The position numbers were made by a program, and so were the translations under genes. This document shows positions 40,398 through 49,996 of a stretch of 64,000 nt of DNA, one piece after another (the first letter of the stretch is position 1; each line of letters opens with the position of its first letter). Location of the stretch: positions 1 through 64,000 of the IMG/VR virus record IMGVR_UViG_3300000318_000002; one strand, 5' to 3'. The notes beneath the pieces are model-generated. The model was given only the letters and a program-made list of their open reading frames with translations. It was not told where the DNA came from and made no database searches. The stretch comes from a virus.

Positions 40398-40667
40398 ATG
40401 TTGAATAAAGCTTTAAAATTACTTCGGGTTTATCATGATATGAAGGCGGTGGACCTTGCGGACAAGCTAGGGATGCCCGATAGCTCATTTGTATCATTGA
40501 TGGAAAAGGGACGAAGAAAGGTTACAATGGAAATGCTACAAAAATATGCAAATGTTTTTGATATGAAGCCTCAAGAAATTTTAACTTTTGCTGAAAAAAT
40601 TGAGCACAAAAAAGGTCTTGAAGTCGCGATCATCAAAAGTATTAAAAAAACCATAGCGGAGTATTAA
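40398..40667 (+). CDS. XRE-family helix-turn-helix regulator
   Basis: 89 residues: LLRVYHDMKAVDLADKLGMP followed by DSSFVSLMEKGRRKVTMEM, the HTH_3 motif with the recognition helix at about residues 27-37. Cro/CI-type DNA-binding protein without a cleavage domain. A candidate binder of the TGTCAA-N8-TTGACA sites; inferred. Confidence 0.8.
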   Translation: MLNKALKLLRVYHDMKAVDLADKLGMPDSSFVSLMEKGRRKVTMEMLQKYANVFDMKPQEILTFAEKIEHKKGLEVAIIKSIKKTIAEY

Positions 40668-40670
40668 ACA

Positions 40671-41021
40671 ATGGCGGGATTTACGTCTATTGGTAATCGT
40701 CGGATTTACCATGATGAAACATATTTTGTTTCTTATGCTGGTGGGAAGAGAGATCTTGCGGCAAAAGATCAAAAAGAGTACAGTAATATTATTAAACTTC
40801 CTTTTGAACTCCAGCGAAAAGAATTAAAGAAGCTTGGTTTTGAAAAAAATCCTAATGTAATTCCCATTAAAGGAATACGTTTGATTGAAATTTTCAAGAC
40901 CAGTAATTTTATTCCGCTCTTTGATCATTTCTTTGATCAATCACATCTTTTAACGGTAACAGATGAAATTGTTTATGAAAGTATTCGTCAGAAAAACTAT
41001 GAAATTGCACTTGGTAAATAA
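40671..41021 (+). CDS. Hypothetical protein (116 aa)
   Basis: Starts 3 nt after the XRE gene. No family is recognised: a GGKRDLAAKDQKEYSN segment and a C-terminal helix. Operon partner of the regulator. No SD stands out. Confidence 0.5.
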   Translation: MAGFTSIGNRRIYHDETYFVSYAGGKRDLAAKDQKEYSNIIKLPFELQRKELKKLGFEKNPNVIPIKGIRLIEIFKTSNFIPLFDHFFDQSHLLTVTDEIVYESIRQKNYEIALGK

Positions 41022-41024
41022 AAT

Positions 41025-41354
41025 ATGAAACAGCCTATCAGTATAATCCAAAAAATATATGATTCTGAAATAAATATCCGTATCTCATGGTCCTGGGACG
41101 CTGGTTTTTATTGGTTTATCATAAATCCAAATAGAGCAAGTCGTCAGAACGCCGATATGCTATTGCCGGAAAATCCTCTTAATGAAGATATTTCCAATAT
41201 TATTGAAGTTGATTGGTTAAAAAAGGGATCGAAAGAAACATTTTCAGAAATGGTTGTAGACCTTGCTGAAAATATTGTGTTGCTATATCCTGATTCAAAT
41301 TTTAGTGGATGGTATAAAGAGCAAAATGAAAAAAAAATCAATCCAGATATTTAA
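41025..41354 (+). CDS. Hypothetical protein (109 aa)
   Basis: Start follows a weak GGTAAATAAAAT leader. NIRISWSWDAGFYWFIINP near residue 17 is Trp-rich. Function unknown. Confidence 0.5.
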   Translation: MKQPISIIQKIYDSEINIRISWSWDAGFYWFIINPNRASRQNADMLLPENPLNEDISNIIEVDWLKKGSKETFSEMVVDLAENIVLLYPDSNFSGWYKEQNEKKINPDI

Positions 41355-41541
41355 ACAGCAAGAAAATTTTGTTCCGGATAATGCCTCTATCGCAAGTGAA
41401 CAAACATTCCAATCTATTTTAAATGAATTTTCAATGATTTTTGCTTCAAATAAAAAAAAATATGGTGATATCGCTAATACTGAAAACACAAAACATATAA
41501 TAAACAATTCAAAACTTTTAACCGTAAGGAAGGTAGATTAA
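41326..41541 (+). CDS. Hypothetical protein (71 aa)
   Basis: Start at 41326 preceded by AAGAGC; overlaps the previous gene by 29 nt. Helical. The longer frame from 41263 lies inside the previous gene. Unknown function. Confidence 0.45.
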   Translation: MKKKSIQIFKQQENFVPDNASIASEQTFQSILNEFSMIFASNKKKYGDIANTENTKHIINNSKLLTVRKVD

Positions 41542-41542
41542 A

Positions 41543-41980
41543 ATGGAAATTTTAAAACATATTTTTTCAGATGCTATATTCTGTTTTGTTTTGTTTTTGA
41601 TTAAATTTTATGTTCCTGATTTTGTTGGAGGATTCGGGGTGTTTACCGGGATTCTGTTTTCTTTAAATATTTTGTATTTGCTTTTTTGTATAAGTAATGC
41701 TCAAGAAGGATACTTTGACAAGCGTTTTCATAAAGAAAATATAAAATTTGCAAATAGAACTATTTCTTTGTGGGTATATGATATTGCTACGGACATATTA
41801 TATATCATTATTTTTATTGTTTATTTCCATTATGTTTTTGCTCCAATAGTATTGATGTTTTCCCTAATGGCTAAATTTTATGGCAAGCCAATATTTAACA
41901 CGTATAAAATATGGTATGATGCGGTTTATTCAAAGCTTCTGGAGTTTGAGAAAACAAAACTTACAAAAGGACTAAAATAA
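41543..41980 (+). CDS. Multi-spanning membrane protein (145 aa)
   Basis: Three to four hydrophobic segments (IFCFVLFLIKFYVPDFVGG, GILFSLNILYLLFCI, ILYIIIFIVYFHYVFAPIV). No known family. Could be a holin/exclusion-type protein, but it is far from the lysis genes. Confidence 0.5.
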   Translation: MEILKHIFSDAIFCFVLFLIKFYVPDFVGGFGVFTGILFSLNILYLLFCISNAQEGYFDKRFHKENIKFANRTISLWVYDIATDILYIIIFIVYFHYVFAPIVLMFSLMAKFYGKPIFNTYKIWYDAVYSKLLEFEKTKLTKGLK

Positions 41981-42171
41981 TGCAAAATGTAGAAATGACG
42001 AGTGACGGTAAGAAATTAACTATTGTCGTTGATCTTACAAAAGAATATGGGGAAAGTGCTTCTAAAAAATCGATTATAATTGCGTCAACCGGCGGGGGTA
42101 TCGCAATACCCGAATCAAATGATATTAAGATCGGATTGAATATTTATAAAAAGGTAAAGAGGAAAAAGTAA
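41980..42171 (+). CDS. Conserved small phage protein (63 aa)
   Basis: LTIVVDLTKEYGESASKKSI then IIASTGGG and IKIGLNIYKK: a pattern seen widely in small phage proteins of unknown role. One-base junctions with both neighbours. Confidence 0.55.
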   Translation: MQNVEMTSDGKKLTIVVDLTKEYGESASKKSIIIASTGGGIAIPESNDIKIGLNIYKKVKRKK

Positions 42172-42890
42172 TGGAAATTTTTCAATTAGGACAAGGGTGG
42201 ATAGAAGTAGACCCTACAGATCAAAAAGTTAAAGATCAAAAGATAATATTTGAATGTTTGGATAGTTTGCAACCGACATTTATTGATAATTCAGTACGGG
42301 TATTGTTTAATTGCACGATTGAACACTCTTGTTTTTTCGATGAAGATGTAACCATTAATTCGAATTGTAAAATTTCGCATGATGTGAAAATAGGTAAAAA
42401 ATCACATATAGGAAATGGTGTTCTTATTGGTCCGAATACTATTATTTCTCAATCTGTAATTATTTCAGATAATGTTTTTATTGGAGAAGATGTTATTATT
42501 GGTGATAATGTTATTATTGGTAAAGGATCGCGAATAAGATCCGGATCAATTATTGGTAATTTTTCATTTATACATGAAAAAACTTTACTTAATAAAAATA
42601 TTGTTTTATCGCCTTTTTGTATTATTCCCGAAAATACCGAGATTAAAGAATCTTTGCAAATAAGCTCTATTATGATCAATGACAATTCTCATGAATTGAT
42701 TTATTGTAATGGCGAATTTTTTATTAATAGAATTCATATAATTGATGATGAATTAAATTGTTATCTTGATTATATGGAAAATATCCCAATTTTAAGGGAC
42801 AAAGATCAAATAGATCAAAACAAAATTGATGTTCAAAACACAATTATATGGGCAAAAAAGCAAATTAAAAAAATTAAGGAGATTATATGA
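42171..42890 (+). CDS. Hexapeptide-repeat protein with acyltransferase-like LbetaH core
   Basis: 239 residues. Divergent hexapeptides from about residue 45 to 160 (IGKKSHIGNGVLIG, IGEDVIIGDNVIIG), so a left-handed beta helix. The short N-terminal strand and the C-terminal helix-rich cap parallel 33334-34137. Both proteins end in the order ISS..., ILYCNGK/IYCNG, helix. The relation to sugar/acyl transferases is by fold only; the catalytic His is not confirmed. Confidence 0.65.
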   Translation: MEIFQLGQGWIEVDPTDQKVKDQKIIFECLDSLQPTFIDNSVRVLFNCTIEHSCFFDEDVTINSNCKISHDVKIGKKSHIGNGVLIGPNTIISQSVIISDNVFIGEDVIIGDNVIIGKGSRIRSGSIIGNFSFIHEKTLLNKNIVLSPFCIIPENTEIKESLQISSIMINDNSHELIYCNGEFFINRIHIIDDELNCYLDYMENIPILRDKDQIDQNKIDVQNTIIWAKKQIKKIKEII

Positions 42891-43228
42891 AATTTGAAAA
42901 GGCACTAGAATTGGTTAATGTACAATTAAAAAAATCATATCCGTTCTTTAAAGGTGTTGATGAACAAGATGGAAAAGCAATGATTATGATTTGGAATATG
43001 TTTGCACTTGTAAAAAAAAATAAGCTTGACGATTTAGTTTTAATAGCTAAGAACGGAACAGATATAATTTCTATCCCAATTCCCGATGAATTGGAAGACG
43101 AAAAAACGTTCAATGAGGCTGATGAACAAATAAATGAGTCATCCAAACCGAAGAAAGCAACAAAGAAAGATGCAAAAGGCGCAAAGCCCGATGTCATCTC
43201 CGCAACCTCAACAGAACCAAATAGCTGA
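42887..43228 (+). CDS. Hypothetical protein upstream of portal (113 aa)
   Basis: Start ATGA-coupled to the previous gene. Ordered first 75 residues (KFEKALELVNVQLKKSYPFF), then a disordered Lys/Ser/Thr/Pro tail. It overlaps the portal gene by up to 95 nt. Unknown; a portal assembly helper is possible. Confidence 0.45.
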   Translation: MKFEKALELVNVQLKKSYPFFKGVDEQDGKAMIMIWNMFALVKKNKLDDLVLIAKNGTDIISIPIPDELEDEKTFNEADEQINESSKPKKATKKDAKGAKPDVISATSTEPNS

Positions 43229-44843
43229 TACCTACAATAGAGCTTATAAAGAAGGAAGAGCCGCTGTCAAAGAACTTGAAAAGCGGCTCTCTCTTTCTGT
43301 TCCTTCCGGCGTAAAATACGATCAACTCAATAATATCTCTTATAACAATGTTGTTTATCAACGTGATAAAATCCCAGATAGAATCCTTAAAATGGTTGAG
43401 CGTCGGAATCCGGTTGTTGCCGCTGGAATAACGCTCCGGATACAGCAAGCTCTTGAATATTCTAACATTTCCCATGATAAAGATGTTCCCGGTTGGGAAT
43501 TTGTCCCGCGTGATGAGAAACAACAAATGACGCCCAAAATGGAAAAGCAGAAACTTTTCCTTGAATACCTTCTAGAAAAAGGTCATTCTTCTGATTATAC
43601 GTCATTTGATGGTGTTGATGAACCTTCTTATTTCCGTGAAAGAATTACTCAATATGTTCGTGATCGAATAACTATTGATAAAGTATGCTGGGAGATTGAA
43701 CGCGATCTCAAGGGACGTGCTATAGCACTATGGACTCTCGACGGTGCTACAGTGTTCCCTGTACTTCCTGGCGGGTTTTGGGGTTCGTGTTCGATGATTA
43801 CCGCTGGGATGGGAGGGGGTTATACAGAACTTGCCGAAAAGATCCGTCAAGCCCGTCTGACAAATGTTCCTCCAGTCGAAAAAATAGCATTTGTTCAAGA
43901 ACTTCTTTATGGCATGAGTGGCGGCGGGATTGCTGCGGCTTTCACAAATAAAGACATGATTTATGATATTTCAAATGACCTTAATGATGTTCGTTATTAT
44001 AAACAAGGGTTTTCAGTTATTGAAAAAGCGAATATTGCCATAACTGCTTTTATCAATTCCCTTTCCTATAATTCAAACGGTCTTTCCCGTGGTGCTATTC
44101 CAAAAGTAGCAATTTCTATGGGCAAGGAAAGCGGTTACACCGAAGAACAACTTGAAGATCTTCAAGACGAATGGATGGCAAATTTTGAAGGTGTAGATTC
44201 TCAATGGAATATTCCGCTTCTTAATGGGGATGCAAAAGTTCTTAATCTTTTGCCGTCAAATCGTGATATGGAATATCAATCGTACCTTGAATTTACAGGT
44301 GCATTAACTTTTGCCTGTATGGGTATAGATCCTACTGAATGCGGGTTACGATTTAATCAAGCAACTCAGATTATGTCAGAGAACAGCGATGGGAAACAAA
44401 AGTTTTCTAAGAATCGCGGTCTTGCCGAAATGCTGACCTCTTTTGCGTATACGACAAATAGATTCCTTGAACTCAGTGGATATGATTTTGCAAAAGACTG
44501 GAATTTCCGTTTTAACGGATTATCTTTTGAGGATAAAGGTTTTGAGGCTGATCTTAGAGAAAAGGCAATAAGAACAGATACTACAATTAATGAAAGTCGC
44601 ATAAAACGCGGTGACAAACCGATCAAATATGGTGATATTATTGCGAACCCTCAATTTATTCAATATATAATGAATAAAGAACAACAAGAACAGCAAGGTC
44701 AAGATCAAAGTGATAATCAAAATGATTTTGGTAGTGATGATACCGAAGATGATGATCTTGATTCAACCGTTGATGATGCAATGAATGAAGCTTTAGGAAG
44801 TGATTCATCTCAAAAAATGGAAAAAGCGTTTAGATTAATATAA
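43134..44843 (+). CDS. Portal protein
   Basis: 569 residues from the 43134 ATG; an internal ATG at 43191 is an alternative start. Portal-like features: VERRNPVVAAGITLRIQQ in the N-terminal part, FFE-like ring strands, a long stem/crown region with QGFSVIEKANIAITAFINSL, FACMGIDPTECGL, and an acidic disordered tail (DDTEDDDLDSTVDDA). It forms the dodecameric ring for DNA entry. Position after terminase and before MuF supports this. Confident by organisation rather than strict motif. Confidence 0.78.
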   Translation: MSHPNRRKQQRKMQKAQSPMSSPQPQQNQIADTYNRAYKEGRAAVKELEKRLSLSVPSGVKYDQLNNISYNNVVYQRDKIPDRILKMVERRNPVVAAGITLRIQQALEYSNISHDKDVPGWEFVPRDEKQQMTPKMEKQKLFLEYLLEKGHSSDYTSFDGVDEPSYFRERITQYVRDRITIDKVCWEIERDLKGRAIALWTLDGATVFPVLPGGFWGSCSMITAGMGGGYTELAEKIRQARLTNVPPVEKIAFVQELLYGMSGGGIAAAFTNKDMIYDISNDLNDVRYYKQGFSVIEKANIAITAFINSLSYNSNGLSRGAIPKVAISMGKESGYTEEQLEDLQDEWMANFEGVDSQWNIPLLNGDAKVLNLLPSNRDMEYQSYLEFTGALTFACMGIDPTECGLRFNQATQIMSENSDGKQKFSKNRGLAEMLTSFAYTTNRFLELSGYDFAKDWNFRFNGLSFEDKGFEADLREKAIRTDTTINESRIKRGDKPIKYGDIIANPQFIQYIMNKEQQEQQGQDQSDNQNDFGSDDTEDDDLDSTVDDAMNEALGSDSSQKMEKAFRLI

Positions 44844-44858
44844 CAGGAGTTTTTTAAA

Positions 44859-45956
44859 ATGTCAGTGAATAAAAAAAGTTTAATGTATTGCCAAATCTCT
44901 CATAAAAGTACGACATATGAAGTATATGTTGGAGTTACTGATACTGACGAACTTAATGATATACTTCAGGATTGGGCAATCAGCAATACCACTATTGCGG
45001 AAGCCCTTGATTTACCTGCGGATCTTGTAATATGCCAAGCAATTACTGATTATCTTACAACCAATGATTCCGATGGTTATGTTTATATAAAAAGTGCCGT
45101 TTCTGCTTATATGGATAAAGTAAAGAATGCAGGGCTTACCGGAACTTTCCCAACACTTCCAACCGCCCTTGTTGCAGAGAAATATGTCCTTCCAGCGACA
45201 ACTGCATTTGTTTTCTCTGCCGCTTCTTTTGCTGGAGTGTTTGGAGAATATACAATCCCTACAGCGTCTTTTGAGCTTGCGACTGGAGTTAACATAATCG
45301 GTATTGATTATAATGCGGGAACTCCTCAATATCAGATTTATTCCGATATCTCTTCAGTTAATTATTCCAGCATAATCCCTGTTTGTAAAGTTCTGTATTT
45401 TAATAGCAATATTTATTCTATTCCTCTCGGTGTTTCCGGAGACGGACTTGCTGAAAAAATTATTGCCGATCAACGGAAACAACATCAGTATGTTTTGATA
45501 GATGAATTTACACTTACTCATGATTCAAACCTTTATACTCAAATAGGGGCATTGTCCGTAACTCACGGGCTTGATACTATTGCTCCGCTTGCGTTTGATT
45601 CGTCTTTATCAAATAATGATCTTTATCTTTATTACAAAAATTCAAGTTCCGAATGGCAGACAAGTAAGGTTACCCAACTTAATAATCTTCAGTATCAAGG
45701 TGCGGGTCTTGTTGCTCTTGCCGATGGCGAATATGTGGCAAATTATCTTTATCGTTTGGTTGATGGAACGAATAAACTTGCTTTTACAGTGCTTTCTGGT
45801 AAATTTACATCTCTTCAGGATGCAATTAACAGCGCGCCAGTTTCTATCCCTGATACGATAAAAAATTCATCAGTAATTGTCGGACGTATTATATTTGCAA
45901 AAGGATCAACAACGGGAACTGTACAAAAAGTGCAGAAAATCGTTTTTGGTATATAA
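44859..45956 (+). CDS. Fibre-like virion protein
   Basis: 365 residues, SD ACAGGAG. N-terminal two-thirds are beta-rich with Ala/Thr/Ser. The C-terminal motif LADGEYVANYLYRLVDG, then LSGKFTSLQDAINSA and SVIVGRIIFAKG, is typical of phage tail-fibre shaft-attachment domains. It may decorate the head or form a fibre beside the portal; location inferred. Confidence 0.55.
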   Translation: MSVNKKSLMYCQISHKSTTYEVYVGVTDTDELNDILQDWAISNTTIAEALDLPADLVICQAITDYLTTNDSDGYVYIKSAVSAYMDKVKNAGLTGTFPTLPTALVAEKYVLPATTAFVFSAASFAGVFGEYTIPTASFELATGVNIIGIDYNAGTPQYQIYSDISSVNYSSIIPVCKVLYFNSNIYSIPLGVSGDGLAEKIIADQRKQHQYVLIDEFTLTHDSNLYTQIGALSVTHGLDTIAPLAFDSSLSNNDLYLYYKNSSSEWQTSKVTQLNNLQYQGAGLVALADGEYVANYLYRLVDGTNKLAFTVLSGKFTSLQDAINSAPVSIPDTIKNSSVIVGRIIFAKGSTTGTVQKVQKIVFGI

Positions 45957-45981
45957 TTTCAAACAAAAGGAATAAAATTTT

Positions 45982-46320
45982 ATGAAAAAGAATCTTGGGA
46001 TATTTGACCACTTCGATTTTTTGAAACAGCAATATCCTTGTGTACTGGATGGATGTTTCGCTTTTGTGAAAGATTCGGGGACAGTTTATCTTCATATCAA
46101 TAATGCATGGAAGAATACAAATCTACCCATTACGCATTACGAGTTTTTGGTTAAAGCAGATGATCTTACACCTGATCCTATTATTGATGAAAAGCCTAAA
46201 TTCGAAACGGTTGTTGAAGAAAGTTCAGAAGCAACGAACAAATTAGTTGAAGAAGAAGCAATAGAAACGGAAACATCGGAAGAGCCTGAACTCGAAATCA
46301 AATTAACCGAGAAGGAATAA
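45982..46320 (+). CDS. Small virion accessory protein with acidic tail
   Basis: 112 residues, SD AAAGGAATAA. The first 65 residues (LGIFDHFDFLKQQYPCV..., ...LHINNAWKNTN) correspond in order to residues 4-45 of the following fibre at 46546 (IGTFDIPELLKPSDQGDY...). This suggests a duplicated attachment domain. The rest is Glu-rich. Confidence 0.5.
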   Translation: MKKNLGIFDHFDFLKQQYPCVLDGCFAFVKDSGTVYLHINNAWKNTNLPITHYEFLVKADDLTPDPIIDEKPKFETVVEESSEATNKLVEEEAIETETSEEPELEIKLTEKE

Positions 46321-46325
46321 TTTAA

Positions 46326-46532
46326 ATGACACCGCAAAGAAGAAAAACAGATCATATTAGAAATGTATGGGATTTTTTGCGGTGGCTCATCGGCGGTAAG
46401 AATTTATTTAAAGTTACCTTCTATCTTGCTATCGTATTTTTTATTGCTTTTTCAAGTTTTTCTTTTTCAGTAGGAAATAGTCAATTTAAAAAAGACTCCA
46501 TCACTACAATAATTTTGAATTTAATTAAATAG
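46326..46532 (+). CDS. Small single-pass membrane protein (68 aa)
   Basis: Charged start (TPQRRKTDHIRNVWDFLRW) and one hydrophobic helix (VTFYLAIVFFIAFSSFSFSV). Between two virion genes; could be a minor moron. Unknown. Confidence 0.5.
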   Translation: MTPQRRKTDHIRNVWDFLRWLIGGKNLFKVTFYLAIVFFIAFSSFSFSVGNSQFKKDSITTIILNLIK

Positions 46533-46545
46533 GAGTTTTATAACA

Positions 46546-47733
46546 ATGGCAAAGAACATAGGAACTTTTGATATCCCTGAACTTTTAAAACCTTCAGATC
46601 AAGGTGATTATGCTATCATAAAAAGCACAAGTTCAATGTGGAAATATACAAAGGAAGGTTGGCTCGACACGGGAACACCTTCCGTAGTTTCAGAAGGAGA
46701 AACATTCCCTTCTACAACCATTTATGTTGATGGGAATAGAACTGACGAATATACTCCAGATGGAACATATGAAAAACCTTTTTTAAAATTTAGTGATGCT
46801 CTAGTCGTTGCACATTCTGCGGTAGCAATCAATCTAGCTCCTGGAGCTTATGTTGAAACGGGAACAGTATCTTTACCCGCATATCCGATTACAATTTATG
46901 GGAATAAATCAACATTAACCTCTTCTGGAACCATTACAGTAAACGAAGTATTGACTGTTTACGATTTAAATACTGTTGGGGCGGTTGTTTATGCTTATAC
47001 CGGAGCAGCCAGATCGATGAGAATTGGCGGATCAATCAATGGAGCGGTTACAATCCAAGGAGGATTTATACATTTTGATTCATTAAATTATACGGGAACA
47101 ATGACAATTACGGGTGGGACTCCATATTTCAGGGGGATGACTGGCGGGGGTTCGATTGTTGTGAACGGTTCTTCTGCGGTAGTAATTTTAAATGATTGTA
47201 ATCTTAACAAGGCAAATGTTTCATCCGCCAATATAACTGTTACTTCGGGACAAGTCTTTGGCAAGGGGAGCATTTGTATAAATAAAGGAGATACTTCAAA
47301 TATTGTATTTAACAATACTAATACAATTACCACTCCACATTATTTAACTCAAATAACTTGTAATTATGGCGTATCATGCAATTCTGCTTATACCATTGTT
47401 GCTCCAGATAATATTATTCCTGTTCTGACTGGTTCTGCTATTGTTGGACCTCCGGCGATTCCTACTTTTGGAGTTGGCGGAGGAACTGCACAAGTACAGA
47501 CAGCGACTATTCCGCTTCTTGTTTCAACTTATTATCCAGGAATGAGATTTTCATATGTGGTTTCTGTTTCTAATACGGGCGCGACTCCGACATTGAATGT
47601 TAATACTCTTGGTGCAAAAACAGTAATCAAGGGAACTGGTGCGGCAGTAGCGGCAGGTAGTTTAGCTATTGGAATGGTTGCAGAAATTATTTATGATGGT
47701 ACATATTTACGTATTCTTAATCCTGCTGCATAA
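46546..47733 (+). CDS. Fibre with beta-helix core
   Basis: 395 residues. The N-terminus duplicates the domain of 45982. IYVDGNRTDEYTPDGTYEKP begins a right-handed beta-helix-like stretch (AINLAPGAYVETGTVSLPAY). The C-terminus (SNTGATPTLNVNTLGAKTVI, MVAEIIYDGTYLRIL) is a standard fibre domain. Likely a receptor or polysaccharide-binding/cleaving fibre; activity not assigned. Confidence 0.65.
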   Translation: MAKNIGTFDIPELLKPSDQGDYAIIKSTSSMWKYTKEGWLDTGTPSVVSEGETFPSTTIYVDGNRTDEYTPDGTYEKPFLKFSDALVVAHSAVAINLAPGAYVETGTVSLPAYPITIYGNKSTLTSSGTITVNEVLTVYDLNTVGAVVYAYTGAARSMRIGGSINGAVTIQGGFIHFDSLNYTGTMTITGGTPYFRGMTGGGSIVVNGSSAVVILNDCNLNKANVSSANITVTSGQVFGKGSICINKGDTSNIVFNNTNTITTPHYLTQITCNYGVSCNSAYTIVAPDNIIPVLTGSAIVGPPAIPTFGVGGGTAQVQTATIPLLVSTYYPGMRFSYVVSVSNTGATPTLNVNTLGAKTVIKGTGAAVAAGSLAIGMVAEIIYDGTYLRILNPAA

Positions 47734-47742
47734 TATGGCAAT

Positions 47743-49155
47743 ATGAAAAAAACCGTTAAACAGGTTGAGCAAAAAGAATATCAAGAAGTTAAATACATAC
47801 GTGAGCTGACCGAATATTGGTCGGCTTACGTTTCTTCGGTTATCAATGAAATATTTGTTGGTATAGGAACAACTCTTGGTATTTCTGAAAACGAAGCATA
47901 TAAACTAATAAAAAATGATCCGTCAAAACTTGAGAAAGCTGGATTCTTTAAAAGCATATTTGAAAAGTTTAAAAATATTTTTAAGTATCGTGTTAAAAAA
48001 TTCAGACCAAAGGTAAAACTATTTAATAAAGATGGATCAGTTATTGATGAAAAAAGATGGCAAAAAGTTCAGGACGATATCCATGATTTTTGGGTAAAAC
48101 AAACTCAAAAAAATTCAGAGGATATGACTCTAAAAGGTTTTATTCTTGGCAAGAAAACAAGTAAATATAGAGAAGAAAAGAAGAAGAACTTTGAGAATAA
48201 ATCTTTTGAACAGATAGATGAAGAAGAATATAAGAATAAAATGCCGTCGCGGATTGAAGAAATATATGCAGATTTAAAACCGTCTGAACGCCGGACTATG
48301 AATAAAGCCTTGTCACGTGTAGCAATGCACGTAGCAGACGTTGAAAATAAAGTAAAAAGCTCAATACGAAAGAATGTAGTGCAAGGTCTTAATGCCGGTA
48401 AAAGCCCAACGCAAATAGCGTCTGACCTTTACTGGAATGTTCAGGGAGGATCTAAACAATCAGCAGACGTATTGAGACGCGATTGGAATAGGATTGCTGA
48501 AACAGAGGTTCAAAGCATTTATGAAGCCGGTATTCTTGCGCCTCATGAAGAAGAGGCAAGGGAATCAATAGAAAATCCAGAAAAAGCACAATATTTTGTT
48601 TATACAGGCGGAACTTGTAAGTGGTGTAAATCCCAACAAGGGACTATTGTCAGGTTACTTCCGGAAGACGTTATAAGAGATAAAAATAATGACAGTCTTT
48701 CGTCAATGGGTATTGATGATTATTTTACAGATATCGCTGTTTGGATTGGTAAAAATAATGTCGGACGGTATTCGTATAAAGATCCTTACTGGCAAATCTG
48801 TACACCTGCTCATCCGCACGGGGTAGCTACGTTACATCCTATAGATTTTGAAAAAGAATTTTACAATGAAAATACGGGACGAGTAGAAGCCAAATTGACG
48901 CAGTATTCAGGAATACCAAAGAAAAAAGATTTTGAGTTTACACCGGAAGAAATAGAAAATAGAAAGCCTCATTTTGTCGGCAATAACAGAGTGATGTTTA
49001 ATGATAATTTGTATGAAAGAGTATCTCCTGATGAATATAAATCATCTTTAAAACGCTGGAATGATAACCCTAATCTTCCGATTCCCGTATCGGCAGGGAC
49101 TACAAGTGATAGACAAATTTTTGAAGCTGCGGAGAAAAATAGAAATGATTCTTGA
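47743..49155 (+). CDS. MuF-like minor head / head morphogenesis protein
   Basis: 470 residues. The MuF-type C-terminal region shows ADVLRRDWNRIAETEVQS, YFVYTGGTCKWCKSQQG and ICTPAHPHGVATLHPI. The N-terminal part is helical and basic, and the tail (GRVEAKLTQYSG onward) is variable. MuF proteins attach to the portal or internal head. The gene lies after fibre genes and before the polyvalent block, consistent with a head protein co-injected or internal. Confidence 0.82.
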   Translation: MKKTVKQVEQKEYQEVKYIRELTEYWSAYVSSVINEIFVGIGTTLGISENEAYKLIKNDPSKLEKAGFFKSIFEKFKNIFKYRVKKFRPKVKLFNKDGSVIDEKRWQKVQDDIHDFWVKQTQKNSEDMTLKGFILGKKTSKYREEKKKNFENKSFEQIDEEEYKNKMPSRIEEIYADLKPSERRTMNKALSRVAMHVADVENKVKSSIRKNVVQGLNAGKSPTQIASDLYWNVQGGSKQSADVLRRDWNRIAETEVQSIYEAGILAPHEEEARESIENPEKAQYFVYTGGTCKWCKSQQGTIVRLLPEDVIRDKNNDSLSSMGIDDYFTDIAVWIGKNNVGRYSYKDPYWQICTPAHPHGVATLHPIDFEKEFYNENTGRVEAKLTQYSGIPKKKDFEFTPEEIENRKPHFVGNNRVMFNDNLYERVSPDEYKSSLKRWNDNPNLPIPVSAGTTSDRQIFEAAEKNRNDS

Positions 49156-49996
49156 TCTTGATGCAGATACGATTATTGATTCTATTTCGCAATCTTTGGG
49201 CAATTCAGATATTGACATTTCTTCTGCTGAAGTTGAAAAAATAGTTAATCATATCGACAATTGTTTACCTGGATTGATAGGTCTTATTGTTTCAGAAGGT
49301 AAAGAATGCTGGATACAAAAAGCAATTGCGGCTGGCGGTTGGGGTAAAAAATATGCAGAAGCAATAAGAGGAGAATCTAAAGGTTTAGATGGTACATTGT
49401 TTCTTGATGAAGAAATTAAAGATAAAGGCAGTAATAAAACTAATTTTATGTTTGCTATGATGATGGAAAAAGGAGTTTCGTCATGGTCAATAAAAGACGC
49501 ACTTTTAAAAAGTGAAAAAGCAAAAGATGGTTTTGATGGTAATGGAAAAGCTATCCGATATATTGTAATCCCTTTACCCGTTTCTACACCGAGAAAAGAA
49601 GGTCAAGGAACAATGTCTAGCGAATTTGGTGGTCGTGAAATGACCAAAGAAATGTACAAAATAGTAAAATCAGGTGAACGTCTCGGTTCCGGATCAGTAG
49701 ACGTAACAACAGTATCCGGAACAAAACAAGTTAATATCTCTGGACTTACAAAATTTAAAACAGCTCAATTGCATAGTGGATATGGGATTTTTCGTTGTGT
49801 CACTTCCAATTCAAAAGGATGGCAATATCCGGATGTTTCACCAAAACCAATTTTTAAATCAGTATGCGATTATATGGATAGACGGATTCAAGAGATAATG
49901 ATAGAGTTTTGTTCACAGATCGTTAAGGAATATACAGGGAAAGAAGATTACGCCTATAGCAGAAATAGGAATTCTTTTATTTTTTACCTTCCTTAA
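49145..49996 (+). CDS. Virion-associated protein (283 aa)
   Basis: Start 49145 with GGAG upstream; the longer frame would overlap MuF by about 95 nt. PLPVSTPRKEGQGTMSSEFG and AIAAGGWGKKYAEAIRGE suggest a head/neck component, but no family is named. It ends facing the reversed 49977 gene with 20 nt of overlap. Confidence 0.5.
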   Translation: MILDLDADTIIDSISQSLGNSDIDISSAEVEKIVNHIDNCLPGLIGLIVSEGKECWIQKAIAAGGWGKKYAEAIRGESKGLDGTLFLDEEIKDKGSNKTNFMFAMMMEKGVSSWSIKDALLKSEKAKDGFDGNGKAIRYIVIPLPVSTPRKEGQGTMSSEFGGREMTKEMYKIVKSGERLGSGSVDVTTVSGTKQVNISGLTKFKTAQLHSGYGIFRCVTSNSKGWQYPDVSPKPIFKSVCDYMDRRIQEIMIEFCSQIVKEYTGKEDYAYSRNRNSFIFYLP

